This document shows positions 11,952 through 23,149 of a DNA stretch of 64,000 nt, in pieces. The stretch's first letter is position 1. Each line of letters opens with the position of its first letter. The translations under genes and the position numbers were made by a program. The notes beneath the pieces are model-generated. The model worked only from the letters and a program-made list of their open reading frames with translations, did no database searches and was not told where the DNA came from. This DNA is from Calendula officinalis (lineage: Eukaryota; Streptophyta; Magnoliopsida; Asterales; Asteraceae): assembly GCA_963853835.1 (NCBI GenBank), contig OY970828.1:58892861-58956860 (forward strand), read 5' to 3'.

Positions 11952-12754
11952 TATATTCCATCTTTTTTTTAGTTTCATTTCTCATTCATTAGTTCTAGAC
12001 TTCTAGTTTTGGGTCTAATTCAAATAATTGTCATCTTCATTTTAGAAGCAAGTTTGAATATGTTCGTTAGATGTAATTTGCCATCAACAGTTTGTTCTGC
12101 TGTTGATTTTGGAACTTTGTTTTTTCATCCGTACAATATAATATTTTTTGATGTAAAAATGTAACATTCATCTTCGTTGTAATTGTATTGGTGACCATGC
12201 GTTGCCGTTGTCAAATTCCATAATTCCACTTCTTATATTAAGAAATTTTATTTGCATACAGATTGTCAAATTAATAAAGATGTAATAATGTATAGGTAGG
12301 AGTGTTATAATTTATCCGAAATTCGGGCATCCAAAAAAAGAATCCGAAATTTCGTAATTCGAATATGGAATAGTGAATTTCAAAATATTCGGATATAGTA
12401 CTAAAATAGTAAAATTCAGAAAATTTTATTGTATATATATTTTCAAAAAATATCTGAAAAATATCTAGAAAATGTCATAAATTATTTTTATCTTAGGGCT
12501 ATCAAATACGAGCGAACATATAAAATAACATGATGTCATTTATAGCTTATTAAGGACGCATGAACAAACTCGGTAATAGATAGCAAGCAAATCATAATTA
12601 TAATATTTTCAGAAATCAAATTTTAAATTTGGCATGGACTTGAAGTTGATAATTTCACATTATGTTACATAAAAGAGAGCAACAATTCAAGGCTGATTAG
12701 GATGAAACTAAAAAGAGGTTAAAGAATTTACAATTGTCAAATGTTTGTTGATCA
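11952..12754. other. Intergenic
   Basis: AT-rich sequence with no gene or recognisable element. The end nearest 12754 is presumably the 3' UTR of the minus-strand Yippee-like gene. Confidence 0.5.
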
Positions 12755-14233
12755 TCAAACATCTTCTTGTCCAACAAGTGTTTCATGACTAACACAATAA
12801 TTACTTCCATCTGGCCCCGAAAGCTTAAATCTGCACAAATTTAAGATTAATTACATCTAATTTTTGCTTCTTTAGACTTCATAATCTTAATCACATACTA
12901 ACCGCTCTAAGACTGATTTTCCCTCTTTGTATTTCTGGTTCTTTTCATGAGCAGTCTCCTGAAAATCACAATATATCAACTTCAAAAAAAGTGTGTGTGT
13001 GTGTCATGTAAACGTTAAACTTATGGTTTCATTATTTTATCTCCATTTCGTCCGTTGTCATTCGTTTGTGGGTCCCAATCAAGATTTAATTGTGAGTCCC
13101 ATTAGAGTCCACAATTAAATCTTGATTGGGACCCACAAACGAATGACAACGGACGGAACCTGGGGTTCCATCCATTTTCTCATGTACGAGTCAAAACTAC
13201 ATATTTATTATTTCTAACACCAATACACCATACATATACATATGAGAGCCATAAAATTAAAATGTAAAATTGGCGAGTAAATCTTGAACCTAAGGTTTCA
13301 TTATTTCATCTAATAACTGTTTGGCCTTCTTGACAAAACATTTATAAATGTGACTCATAAATGAAAAAGTTAAATGATGAAAACCAAAATACTCAAGATC
13401 TTACATAAGTCCATCCAACAATTGATCCACATTTGACACAAAAAATGTCGGCAACCGTGTGTAATCCTGTCATCATCATCCTATCTTCCTTCACTCCAAC
13501 CGTCACATTTACTCTGTAAAGCATGATCAAATATTCAAATCTAACACCATTTGAATCAATCCAAATTCCTCAACAAAAAATAAAATCATTCCGTGCAATT
13601 TTCATTCAAATTAACAATCTCTTTAAAGTTAACAATTGTATACAATTGTGCAAATGTAAGTAGATGATAGATTAACACATAATAGCATTGAAAACTTACA
13701 CCTTACTGGAGAGATAAGCTTTCCCATGCCTGCAATGGAATGACTGAATAAATAAAGGTACAGAGTAAATCCTAGTCAGCAAATTTCTGTAAATCAACAA
13801 ACTAAAAATTCCAATAAAAGAAGGTTTGCTAATTTATGTAAAATGCCCATAGCTAAATTAACTTGTAATCTTAACGAGTTGTCTGTCAATGTTTTTTTTT
13901 ATACAAAATCAATGTGGATTTAAATTCTTAATTCTAATAGTTTCAATTTCAGTTTTAACCAACTTTAAGTCTTTAACAGCATCATCAGTCAATAAAGATT
14001 GAAGATTTTGCATAACAAAAACAAAAACAAAACATGGGATTCAAAATTTAAGCAATTATCTTCAAAAACCCACAAATTCAATCGGCAGATGCAACCAAAA
14101 ATATGAAATTAAAATTTGGAAAGGGTGAAAAATTGACCTTTGAGACAATGTCGTCACAAGTAGCAAGATGGGTTTTGCAGTGTTTACAAGTGTAAATCTT
14201 GCCCTCTAAAGTTACCAGAAACAATCGCCCCAT
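12755..14233 (-). CDS. Yippee-like zinc-binding protein, five exons
   Basis: Exons on the minus strand: 14233-14138, 13743-13700, 13513-13405, 12958-12903 and 12830-12755. All introns are GT-AG and the joined frame is 126 residues, the usual size for plant Yippee-like proteins. Two CxxC pairs that bind one zinc ion are present: C16-K-H-C19 (YTCKHC) and C72-V-K-C75 (FCVKC). Other family blocks are MGRLFLVTLEGK, FHCRHGKAYL, GLHTVADIF, GSIVGW and HEKNQKYKEGKS. The fold is related to the CULT/thalidomide-binding domain of cereblon. In yeast and animals relatives act in ubiquitin-ligase complexes; the role in plants is little known. For exon 2, the donor at 13699 (GTAAG) was chosen because it restores the VVNVTVG motif. 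Intron 3 carries a perfect long hairpin. Confidence 0.93.
13051..13153. repeat. Perfect 44 bp inverted repeat (hairpin) in a Yippee-like gene intron
   Basis: Arms 13051-13094 and 13110-13153 are exact complements by eye, separated by about 15 bases, and begin TCCGTTGTCATTCGTTTGTG. It lies in intron 3 of the Yippee-like gene. The size and perfection suggest a young MITE or a small-RNA-producing hairpin. No TSD was recognised. Confidence 0.85.
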
Positions 14234-17104
14234 GTGTTACTGAATGTTGGATTCGATGTGAAAATTGGGGAAGAAAGACAGTTATGAAAGGATTCAACAA
14301 ATTTACCCAATCTGATCTCAGTGAACTTTTTGGCGGAAGTGTGGACCCCACCTTCGGGATACATTTCTTTTATTGGAAGTACAGCTTAAGATGCGTATAG
14401 TACAACTGCAGAGGAAAAGGGGATATAATCAATGTTTTAAAATCCGGATTTTGAATTGGACCAGCCGATGGCTAAAATACGGTCGGACTGGTTGGACTGG
14501 CCGGTTGAACCGGATTAATAGAAAAGCATACAAAATACAAAATAATCATTATAATATATGCTACGTAAACAAATTTCAAGTAGATAATATTTAATTGCAA
14601 GAGATCAATGTATGTATCAATATCAAGGAAATACAGTGCGATCAATATATACTTAAAGCTTTAAACAAACTCAGTATAACCAATTAAATATCAAATTCTG
14701 TACTACAAGTCTACAACTACTATTTAATATCAAATGCTTAAAGCCTTAGACATTCTGCATATCTTTACTATATTATAAAGAGTTTATCCCTTCCATAATT
14801 AGCAAGGCTGAAAATTCAGCAAACACACTTGCTAATTATGGATTTAGAATCCTTGATGAAAAAAATATAACTCCAGCTAGGATTTGAACCCGCCACCTTC
14901 TGTTCACATAGCTACAGCAAACCCACTAGGACAAGTCTGCATCTGCTTTCTTTTACCGAACCTGACTTATATAGTCTGAAAAGAAAACGGGTTAAACTCT
15001 TTGGCCCATCTGCTCTGGCCCACATCCTTTAATTTGTTCGTAGCCCATCCTTTTAGTTCTGCTAAAAAAACACGGGTTAATTTGCTCAAAACATATCCGC
15101 CTTCAACACAACGTCTGTTCGTTCACCCGACTCTTCGTTTCAGTCTCTTCAATATCGTCTCTTCGTTTCAAGCCTCTCGATTCTTGACTACAAATGATTA
15201 TAAATACAATATACGGTTTCTGTACTTTCATATGCAGCTTCAACCTACTTATAATTCAGGTAACAATTTCATACCCTATTTGATTCAAGTTCAAATTCCT
15301 ACCCAATTTTTCCTTGCGCAAAATTTTCACGCATTTATACAATTTCATACTCAAACTGAATAATGTTTAGGGTTTTGCTTCCGTTCAAAAGTACTTGTAT
15401 TCTAGCTTCATAGTTTAAGGTAGAAATTAATGTATTCTCCATCAATTTGATCGATTTTTCAGCTGAATCTCTACGTTTAATGTCGGTAATTACTCGGTAA
15501 TCTCACCATCCCATTCTGTGATTTAGAAACTGTACATTATGTCAAATCGATTGTTTTGTTATATGTAAAATCGATTATATACAGTTAATTTGGTATTTTT
15601 TAAATCTTATATTGCAGTACTTCAAGGCTGTAGGTAGTTGCATATTGGATCTTGTAGTTGGTTAAGTCTTTCTTCCTACCTCTTTTGATGATTTTGGCTT
15701 TACTTGTATTTATGAATTATTTTAATTAATTATTGGATTATATTATTATTCAATGTCGTTTCAGGTTAATGGTTATACAATGTTGTGATGAATTATTTCA
15801 AGATAGATAGCAGCGAGACACGTTAACAGGATGAGGAGAATGCAATGGGTGATACTATTGCATGTTGCTTATTTTCTATATAAATGTCTTCATTTTTTTA
15901 TATTTGGTTGGAATGTAATATGAATCTTGCCTATTCTTTCGTGTTTCTGGATTATCTTGCCATAATTGACAATATGACTCAAGGGAACTTCAGAATTTGT
16001 TGTTAATAAATATGAATTTTATTTCTTTTTTAGCACTTGTAGTTAATGTTCCAGTTCTTGACTTATAAATGTGTTTAATGAATTTGTGTTTGACTTTTGT
16101 TGGAGAATTTTTAGCCATTCTGTTTTAACTTGAATTAGTCAACCTAGATGTAATCAACTTTTAGGGTAATGTAAGCTGAATGTGTGTTCGGGTTTATAAT
16201 TGAAACATGATCATTCCAAATCCACGTCATGTGGAATTACTAAAAACATTGCTTTCGTACATAGGAGATATGTAACATGTTCTTGATGTCGGGAATGTGG
16301 AAGCGGGTATCCTTATAAAATGGATGATGATTTATGTCAAAATATTGAAGGTGCAATTGTTGCATTATTATCAGCATTATACTATTGAATGATCAGGCTG
16401 ATATTTTATCAGATTGGATGGACGGGGAGCATATTGAGTTCGTAAAGCTACTGTGAGCTTGTAAAAGGATCATATGTTGGATGGTTGGTTTGTAATTTGG
16501 TTTATTTAATCATATAAGTTTAAAAGGTTAAAAAGAAAGAATCTATGGTTTTTTTTAAGAGTTTGCAATTTTTCGTTGCTAATTTGAATTTTTCTTCTTC
16601 TTAAATCTTGGTATGTTTCTTCATCTTTTTGCAAGACTCATTTGATAGTTATTCTGATTTGTGCTTGAACTGAAAACTATATCTCACTGAAATCAAGTTG
16701 TTTGATTATATTTTTAATTAATTATGCTTAATGATCAAAATGATCATTTTACCTTTCTTTCTATTTATATAAATTGCTAATTGCTAAGTAAAGTAAAAAT
16801 CATAACATATAAATAAAATAAAGTCATAATGTCACTTCTTAATGGGTGAATAATTTTTTTTGTCATGCTTTCACTAAGTAAGAGGTAATAATAGTATTAC
16901 CAAATGTTTTAACTTGGATTGACTCAGATGCCATCTTTTACTAATTCTGCAAATGTTTTAAATTGCATTGAATCAACTGACACCTTTTACTTCACAATCA
17001 ACACTAAATTAACTAATCGTGTCCCTAAATCAAGGTGATGCCATACATATTTACTTTCAAGTCATTATGTAACATCATTTTGGTTAACAAACACATATAT
17101 ACAC
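14234..17104. other. Intergenic; possible non-coding transcript at 15.0-16.4 kb
   Basis: The Yippee-like gene promoter is on the left. At 14440-14520 there is a degenerate stretch rich in 'ccggtt' like the arms of the hAT element at 17105. A 15 bp inverted repeat (TCCATAATTAGCAAG, 14792-14806 and 14828-14842) is present. From 15000 to 16460 the sequence looks like a spliced transcript (CT-rich leader, T-rich tracts ending in AG near 15616 and 15765), but no protein with family resemblance is encoded. A 120-codon ORF at 15001 has no recognisable motif. Confidence 0.3.
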
Positions 17105-17937
17105 TAGGCATGTGCAGAATCAGAAAACCGGACCGGACCGGTTATAACCGGACCGGACCAAGGACCGGGAAAAGTAGATTTGAGGGACCGAGGACCGGAC
17201 CGGTGGTCGACGGTCGGTTTCGGTTAACTTCCGGTTTTATTCGGTTTTGAACCGGTTTGGACCGGTTAGAACCGGCTGTTTCTGTACTATATCGGGTATA
17301 TTTCCTGCACTGTTTTTTGCACTGTTTCTAATACATATATTAGCTAATTAACATGTTAATGATAGTTCGAGATATACTATGAATTATTTCGAGATATACT
17401 CTGAATTATTTTCTACCATAATTATGGTGTGTGTATAACCGTATAAGCATAGGCATATTGAGATAGCTAATACTAAAATCATCGAGCATTATGCAAATTA
17501 TCAGATTCCAAGTCCGACATATTACTGATTGTTGAGCGTGGAACGATGAAGACGAAAGAAGAAGTCGTAGAGACGTAAAGCAGAAACGATCAAATGTATT
17601 AGAAGTCGTAGAAGTCGCCAGGGAAACGGAAAAGGGTTTTTTAATTGCATATTGGGCTTAGAAGTATTAAGGTTGGGCTTAACAGCTAATTGAGATCGAT
17701 ATATTACTGGGCTGTTAGAGCTAGAATCGACTAATAAACACCGCAGTCCAAAATGTGACGGGTTTTTTCGGTTTCTTCCGGTTCTTCCGGTTTTAAACCG
17801 GACCGGACCGGTTTTGTCGGTTCTCAAAAAATACGGACCGAGGACAAGACCGGAAGCTACGGTTCGGCGCCGGTTCAGTTTGGCTCTTCCGGTCCCGGTC
17901 GATTTTAGTCGGTCCCGGTTCAAACTGCACAGCCCTA
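17105..17937. mobile_element. Non-autonomous hAT element, TSD ATATACAC
   Basis: The 8 bp duplication ATATACAC lies at 17097-17104 and 17938-17945. Ends are TAGGCATGTGCAG on the left and CTGCACAGCCCTA on the right, an imperfect terminal inverted repeat. Both subterminal regions (17120-17275 and 17760-17930) are dense in ACCGG/CCGGT words, like the repeated subterminal motifs to which hAT transposases bind. The middle 450 bases are unrelated to a transposase. The 833 bp element needs a transposase supplied from elsewhere. Confidence 0.85.
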
Positions 17938-17999
17938 ATATACACAAATACGTATTGAAAGATGAAAAGATGAGAATCATATATACACAAAATATAATT

Positions 18000-18038
18000 A
18001 TAGGGTACTCGTCGCGACATTGCGCGGGTACCAGCTAG
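18000..18038 (+). mobile_element. Helitron 3' terminus
   Basis: A GC-rich imperfect hairpin (ACTCGTCGCG / CGCGGGT) lies 5 bases before CTAG (18035-18038), which is followed by T. This is the arrangement of a Helitron 3' end (hairpin, CTRR, insertion 5' of T). The matching 5' TC end was not located upstream. The hAT element at 17105-17937 may lie inside the same Helitron. Confidence 0.5.
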
Positions 18039-18707
18039 TAGATACTAATACTTGAAAGAATTGAAGAAACCTAATAGATGTGTAATGCTGCAGTAACAGC
18101 AATAACACTTGTTCCAAAGTGAGATGAAACCTTTGATGATGAATTCCACCAATTTTGAAGAAACCTAAGTGTTAATCAGTTGTATATAATGAAGGATGTT
18201 TCTGTGATTTAGGTGGTTTTATAGTGTTGGCTATGGTTTTTCAAAAAGCAATGTGTGTTGAAAATAAAAACTTTAGTTTCTCCATCCCAAATAGCTGTGG
18301 GAGGAGAAATCTCAATAAGTAGCAATACTATAAATACTGCATATCAACCACATTCATCTAGCAGCTCAATCGGAATCTCTACCTCTTTGATTGGGCATAG
18401 TTAAAGTTTGACCTGGTTCAATTCGGGTTTTTCCTTCCGGTTCAATCCGGTTTGGGTTAAAACCCGGCGGTTCGATCCGGCCTTATTTTTGGCTTTTGAC
18501 CGGCTAAGTTCGCCCGGGTGTGTCTCGCTTTTCTGGTTCGATCGGTCCGGCCAGTCGGATCCGGTCACGAACACCTTGGATAAAATTTATCTTGTAGATA
18601 ATAAAACTTGGATAGCAAAGGATATTTAGCTTAGTCATATGTGTTTGTTTACCATCTTTAAAGTTTGAGTTTAAGTCTCGGCTTATGTGGTAATTAGGAA
18701 TATATTA
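18039..18707. other. Intergenic
   Basis: No gene. Bases 18405-18570 hold another tract rich in 'ccggtt/ttcgatcc' words, resembling the subterminal repeats of the hAT element at 17105 but without ends or TSD. Confidence 0.4.
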
Positions 18708-19418
18708 GACTACCCGTAAAGGGTGACCGAGCTTCCGGTCGCGATCTGCCATCTAGACAGGGTCGACGCATCGACCCCGTTACGCTCCCTCACCCACGAC
18801 GCGTCCAATGGTCATAATGGTCGACTGCACGACCTATACACACACACTGACCAATTAAGGCTACAAAACCAGCAGAACTCAATTTAAACCATTGATTTTT
18901 GAAATGAAATGATCATGAAAGACACATTAATGTATTTGATGAGGGACCCCCAAATATTGATTTGCATGGATGTCATTTATGCATATATACATATATGTAT
19001 ATGTTTTCATGTATGTATATATAAGTGTTATCTATACATGTATGTATACATGCATGAATGACATCCATGCAAACTAATATTTGGGGGTCCCTCATCAAAT
19101 ACATTAATGTGTCTTCCATGATCATTTCATTTCAAAAATCAATGGTTTAGATTGAGTTCTGCTGGTTCTGTAGCCTTAATTGGTTCTGATTCTAATTCTA
19201 CACTAATAATATATTATATATAAAATAAATATTATAGTTATATATATATTAAATAAAAAAAATAATAAAAAATAAAAAAAATGGTCGCCGATTTGGTCGC
19301 CCCTTACGCCTCTTTGGTCACTGTTTGGTCATGTGTTTAATTAAGAAAGAGAAAGCTGATGTGGCGCAGAGGTGGCAGGGGTAATCAAATTGGGTCTGGT
19401 CACCCATTACATGTAGTC
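18708..19418. mobile_element. PIF/Harbinger-like element, TSD TTA, with internal foldback
   Basis: The left end GACTACCCGTAAAGGGTGAC and the right end GGTCACCCATTACATGTAGTC form inverted repeats flanked by TTA (18705-18707 and 19419-19421). The subterminal parts repeat 'ggtcg' words. The ends match those of the element at 21305-21589, so the two are one MITE family. A long foldback occupies the middle. Confidence 0.75.
18851..19183. repeat. Long foldback, arms of about 127 bp
   Basis: Arms 18851-18977 and 19057-19183 are near-perfect inverted copies (each contains CATTAATGT and 'ggacccccaaatatt' or its complement), separated by about 80 bases of TA/TG-rich loop that continues the pairing imperfectly. 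It sits inside the PIF-like element and may be a separate insertion or its own internal arms. No ORF. Confidence 0.85.
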
Positions 19419-19676
19419 TTAGTATTTACGATTAGCACAACCTAAATGGCAATTAATACAACTTAGATAAAGTGTGTTGCCGGCATTTTAAATACTTCGT
19501 AGTAGTTTTTTTTCCTATGAATCATGTGAGTATTTGACCCATGACTTTAAACTTTTTTGTACCTAGACTAAACATCTATGTACAAGTTTATACTACGAAT
19601 TTGTCTTTTAATTTTTTATAAATAATCTCCCCTATGAGTTTATGACTGTTTATTAGAATGGTAATGCGATACGACT

Positions 19677-20340
19677 AGCAGCGGAATTAGGACTTTTTAA
19701 TAGTAGTAGCACAAAAAAATCAGATACAAAATGAAAGATAAAAAAAAAAAAGTTAAAGAAATATGATTGCATCAAATAAAAATAAAAATTCTAAAAATAC
19801 AATTGCATCAAATATAAAAAAAAGTAATTCTAAAAATACGATTGCATCAAAAATAGAAAGAAAAAAAAATTAGTGTGAGATTTTGCATTCTAAAGTTGAC
19901 ATCTCCATATAGACATTTTTTGAAAGCGATTATTTATATCAACACTTGTATTTGGAATACTTTTAGATAGTGGATCATTTATACATACACAAAGTACATC
20001 ACAATTTACATTGATCAGTACATTTTGTAGCCTATATACCAATTGAGATAATTAAATATTATACAAATGAGAAAAAGTTTTATGTAATAGTCAAAGTACA
20101 TAGGACTCCAGGAGAAGTATAAAGAATTATAAAATACCTAGGACTCTAAGAGATAAAAAATACTTGTATAAAGAATTATTACTTACAAAGTTTTATGTTT
20201 TATGTTTATTGTTATTGGGTAGTTTTTTAATCTGATAGTAACATTATAATACCAAAAAAAAAAATTAAAATTTTGTGCTACCCAAAAAAATTTGAGTAGT
20301 GGCTCGTGTCACCATGTGCTAATGCACACATCCGCCCTTG
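19677..20340. mobile_element. Mutator-like non-autonomous element (tentative)
   Basis: Nine-base flanks GATACGACT (19668-19676) and GATACGACA (20341-20349) differ at one position, consistent with a Mutator-type 9 bp TSD. The ends AGCAGCGGAATTAGGA and GCACACATCCGCCCTTG are only partly inverted. The interior is A-rich with short tandem repeats ('aaaaatacgattgcatc'). It has no transposase. Confidence 0.5.
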
Positions 20341-20431
20341 GATACGACATACTATTTCTGAGCCCGATAAGTAAAATACATACTCATTCGTTGTTCGGGC
20401 TCTTATCAGGATACCCCTTTAAGGCTACTTA

Positions 20432-20797
20432 GGCTATCCGGTATGGGTACCACATGTGGTACCCAATTTTCCTGCCACATCATCGCCACCTCAGCAACCA
20501 CACCACCACCACACCACATCATCTCTAGAAAATACCCACAACACCACACCACACCATTTTATTCTATTTAATTTTAAATAAGAAAGAAAAGAAAATAAAT
20601 CGAATATTGTCTCAACCAATCAGAAGCAACCACCTCAACCCCCACACGCGTTTCTCCCCGTTGCCCGTTGCCTTGCCCCTCCACGCCCACCCCCATGCCG
20701 TTTGGGGGGGGGGGGGGGTGTTCCCTACCAACACCACACCGTCGCCATCCACCTCACCCCCCATGCCACCCTTTCCGTGGACCCATTCCGTGAAGCC
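20432..20797. mobile_element. PIF/Harbinger-like MITE, TSD TTA
   Basis: Left end GGCTATCCGGTATGGGTAC; right end, read inward on the other strand, GGCTTCACGGAATGGGTCC. TTA flanks it at 20429-20431 and 20798-20800. The interior is rich in ACCAC/CACC repeats and contains a run of 15 G (20704-20718). No transposase. Confidence 0.7.
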
Positions 20798-21304
20798 TTA
20801 GGCTATAACTTACTCGATACACGCTCTGTTCTTCATTTTTGCCCCAAAATTGTTCACTCATTCATAAAAATTGTAATATTAACATATTAAATATTAAATA
20901 TAATATGTATGTATATATGAAATATATTAAAATATTAATACATTCGGGTCGAGGTGGGGCATCCTCAGTCACTACCCCAAACACCGAAAAAATCCCCGTT
21001 AATACATTGTTGCCCGCTCCGAACCCCGATAACATCTGCCCAACTCCACCCCGTTTAATTCGGGTTTTGCATTTACCCGTCGAGGCAGGCTATGACGTAT
21101 GTGACTTGTAAAATATTTACAAGTATTATTTTTATGCGTGTTCATTTAATTCTTTGGATCAGAATAAACTGAGGCTTATTAATTTGGTTTAATGTCTATT
21201 AATTACGTTTCAAGTGAGTATATTAGTTGTTCAGTTTGGATAGTATGTATTATAGTGAACCCATGAGTGCACCTGCTAACTCGAATAGGGTCGGACCACT
21301 TTAA

Positions 21305-21589
21305 GACTGTGCGTAATGGGTGACCAAACTAAGTTCGGTCACCCCTGCCACCACTGCGCCACATCAGCCCGACCAAACACATAAAAAATCCCGACCAAAC
21401 ACACGTAACCAGGCGACCAAATCATTCCCCTTTGAAAAAACCTCCCCCCTTTGAAAATTGATCGGTCGTCTGGACGACCGATGGACACCCTCGATGCGTC
21501 GAAGTGATGTGGGCGTAAGGGGGGGACGCGTCCTTTGGTGTGAAGTGGCAGGTCGCGACCAAACTTTTGGTCACCCATTACGGGTGGTC
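21305..21589. mobile_element. PIF/Harbinger-like MITE, TSD TAA
   Basis: Ends GACTGTGCGTAATGGGTGAC and GTCACCCATTACGGGTGGTC are inverted repeats flanked by TAA (21302-21304 and 21590-21592). Length 285 bp, no coding capacity. Same family as 18708-19418, judged by the shared TAATGGGTGACC block. Confidence 0.8.
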
Positions 21590-21658
21590 TAAGGATTAAA
21601 CTTTCCATGTCTTTTTCATTAGGATAACCACATTTTTTATAGATTACATAAAAGTATA

Positions 21659-22170
21659 TGTTAGGAATATTTCATATAATATTCATTTAGATTTGATGTG
21701 TCAAAACTTGGAAACTACAAGGATCTAAATCGTTGATATGGAATTCAAGATTTGAAGGAAGATTTAGGAGATAATGATAAATGTAATATATTTAGTATAT
21801 GTTTATAGAATTCAAAAGATTTAGTAATTATCTTTTCCTTGTAACTCTTAGGTTCTCTATTATATAAAGAGACCTAATGACATAGAATTAGTCGTTCTTG
21901 AAACCCACGTTTTATCAAAAACGTGTATGTGTGTGTTCTTTAAGCCTCAAGGTCATATTATGATTCTGTTACAAGTTTAAAATCGTTCTACATATTTTAT
22001 GTAGAATTGGGGCTTTTAGTGATGAAAATAATGAAAAACCTTGTTTAAACAATACAAATATGTTCGTTTAATTCCGCAAGTTTTATTATTTGTAGTTGTA
22101 TATTCCAGATCAAGAACTAACTATTCTTGAGCCTAAAGATCGATTATATAGAGTTATTCAAAATTCATCA
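21659..22170 (+). mobile_element. Solo LTR, 512 bp, TSD GTATA
   Basis: It begins TGTTAGGAATAT and ends ATTCATCA, flanked by the five-base duplication GTATA (21654-21658 and 22171-22175). A TATA box (TATATAAAG, about 21861-21869) lies in its middle. No internal region or second LTR is present, so the element was reduced to one LTR. Length and end style suggest copia; orientation is from the TATA box. Confidence 0.78.
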
Positions 22171-22582
22171 GTATACTAAGCCATGCATACACTAGCTAGA
22201 TACAAAATATGGGCCCTACTCTATATATAAAATGTTAACCACCTTTTCCGTCGCGAGTTTGACTCAATGTGGACCGGATATCGGATTGCCAGTGAGCTCC
22301 AATTTAGAAATAGTATCAACTAGTGTTTGACACGGATTGCTTGTGAGCATACTTTTTCATTCGAGGAGCTCAGTTGCATATGTAGTTCTAAAATTTCTTT
22401 CAAGTAGTGTTAACTTAAGAAAGTAGTCTTTCAAAACGAGTGTTAACTTAAGAAGCTAAAATTATCTTGAATCTTACAAACTGATATAATTCAAAAATTA
22501 AACAAGTGACCCTCACAATTTGAAAGCAAATGCAAAATGCCACACAATCTTGAGAAATTTTGAAGTGTTTCCTTTTCATATA

Positions 22583-23149
22583 CTTCTTTCGCCCATATTA
22601 ATTGTCCACCAGATAAAGGGCACGGAAAGTGCAATTATTACATTGTTGACTAATAGAATCTCATATTGGCCCACTTATAAATAAATTGATTGGTTATTAT
22701 TCGGAAGTGCACATTTAATTTAGGACAAATAAAAATAGTAATGTTAACGTACACTTAATATATGGGATTGGTGTACCGCTCCTGCTTGCTGCTTCTAGTT
22801 ATCATATTTTCACTTGGTGGCGGCTTCGATGCCTTGATGTGGTGCTGGCATCTCGGTTTTCAGTGCTTTTTTCTGCACTGTTGTGCAGTGGCCATGTCCA
22901 TGGATCATGGATGCCAAGGTACGTAGTAGCTTTTCTATAGTTTGGGTGTTTTGTTCTTAAGTTTGTCATGCATTGATTGGTGGTTTTGGTGTAGCTTTTT
23001 TTATTGTTATTTTGCGACTTTTTGTATTGCTAGTTTTTTTTATATGGTATTTTCTTGGGGGTCTTCGGGTGGGTGATGACTTTGCCGAAGCTCGTTTCGT
23101 TGCTCCTTTTTGCTGTTAACAAAAAACACTTAATATGGGATGGAGTGAG
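22583..23149. mobile_element. Stowaway-like MITE, split by a retro-inserted sequence
   Basis: Inverted ends CTTCTTTCGCCCATATTAAT (left) and, read from the other strand, CTCACTCCATCCCATATTAA (right) are flanked by TA. Removing the insert at 22769-23125 leaves a MITE of about 200 bases, a normal Stowaway size. Confidence 0.65.
22769..23125 (+). mobile_element. Short retroposed sequence (LINE 3' end or SINE-like)
   Basis: About 357 bases flanked by a long direct repeat: ACACTTAATATATGGGAT at 22751-22768 and ACACTTAATATGGGAT at 23126-23141. The right end finishes in a short A-run (AACAAAAA). Long target duplications and a 3' A-tail are hallmarks of LINE-driven insertion. The body (GC-rich start, T-rich end) has no recognised ORF, so it may be a 5'-truncated LINE tail or a SINE. 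Confidence 0.55.

Noticed and set aside
15001..15363. 120-codon plus-strand ORF
   Set aside because: No recognisable motif or splice-supported extension; the leader-like composition fits an untranslated RNA better.
17522..17980. 152-codon minus-strand ORF in the hAT element
   Set aside because: Extends over the right TIR and TSD and encodes repeated Arg/Thr/Gly from ACCGG words; no hAT dimerisation domain.
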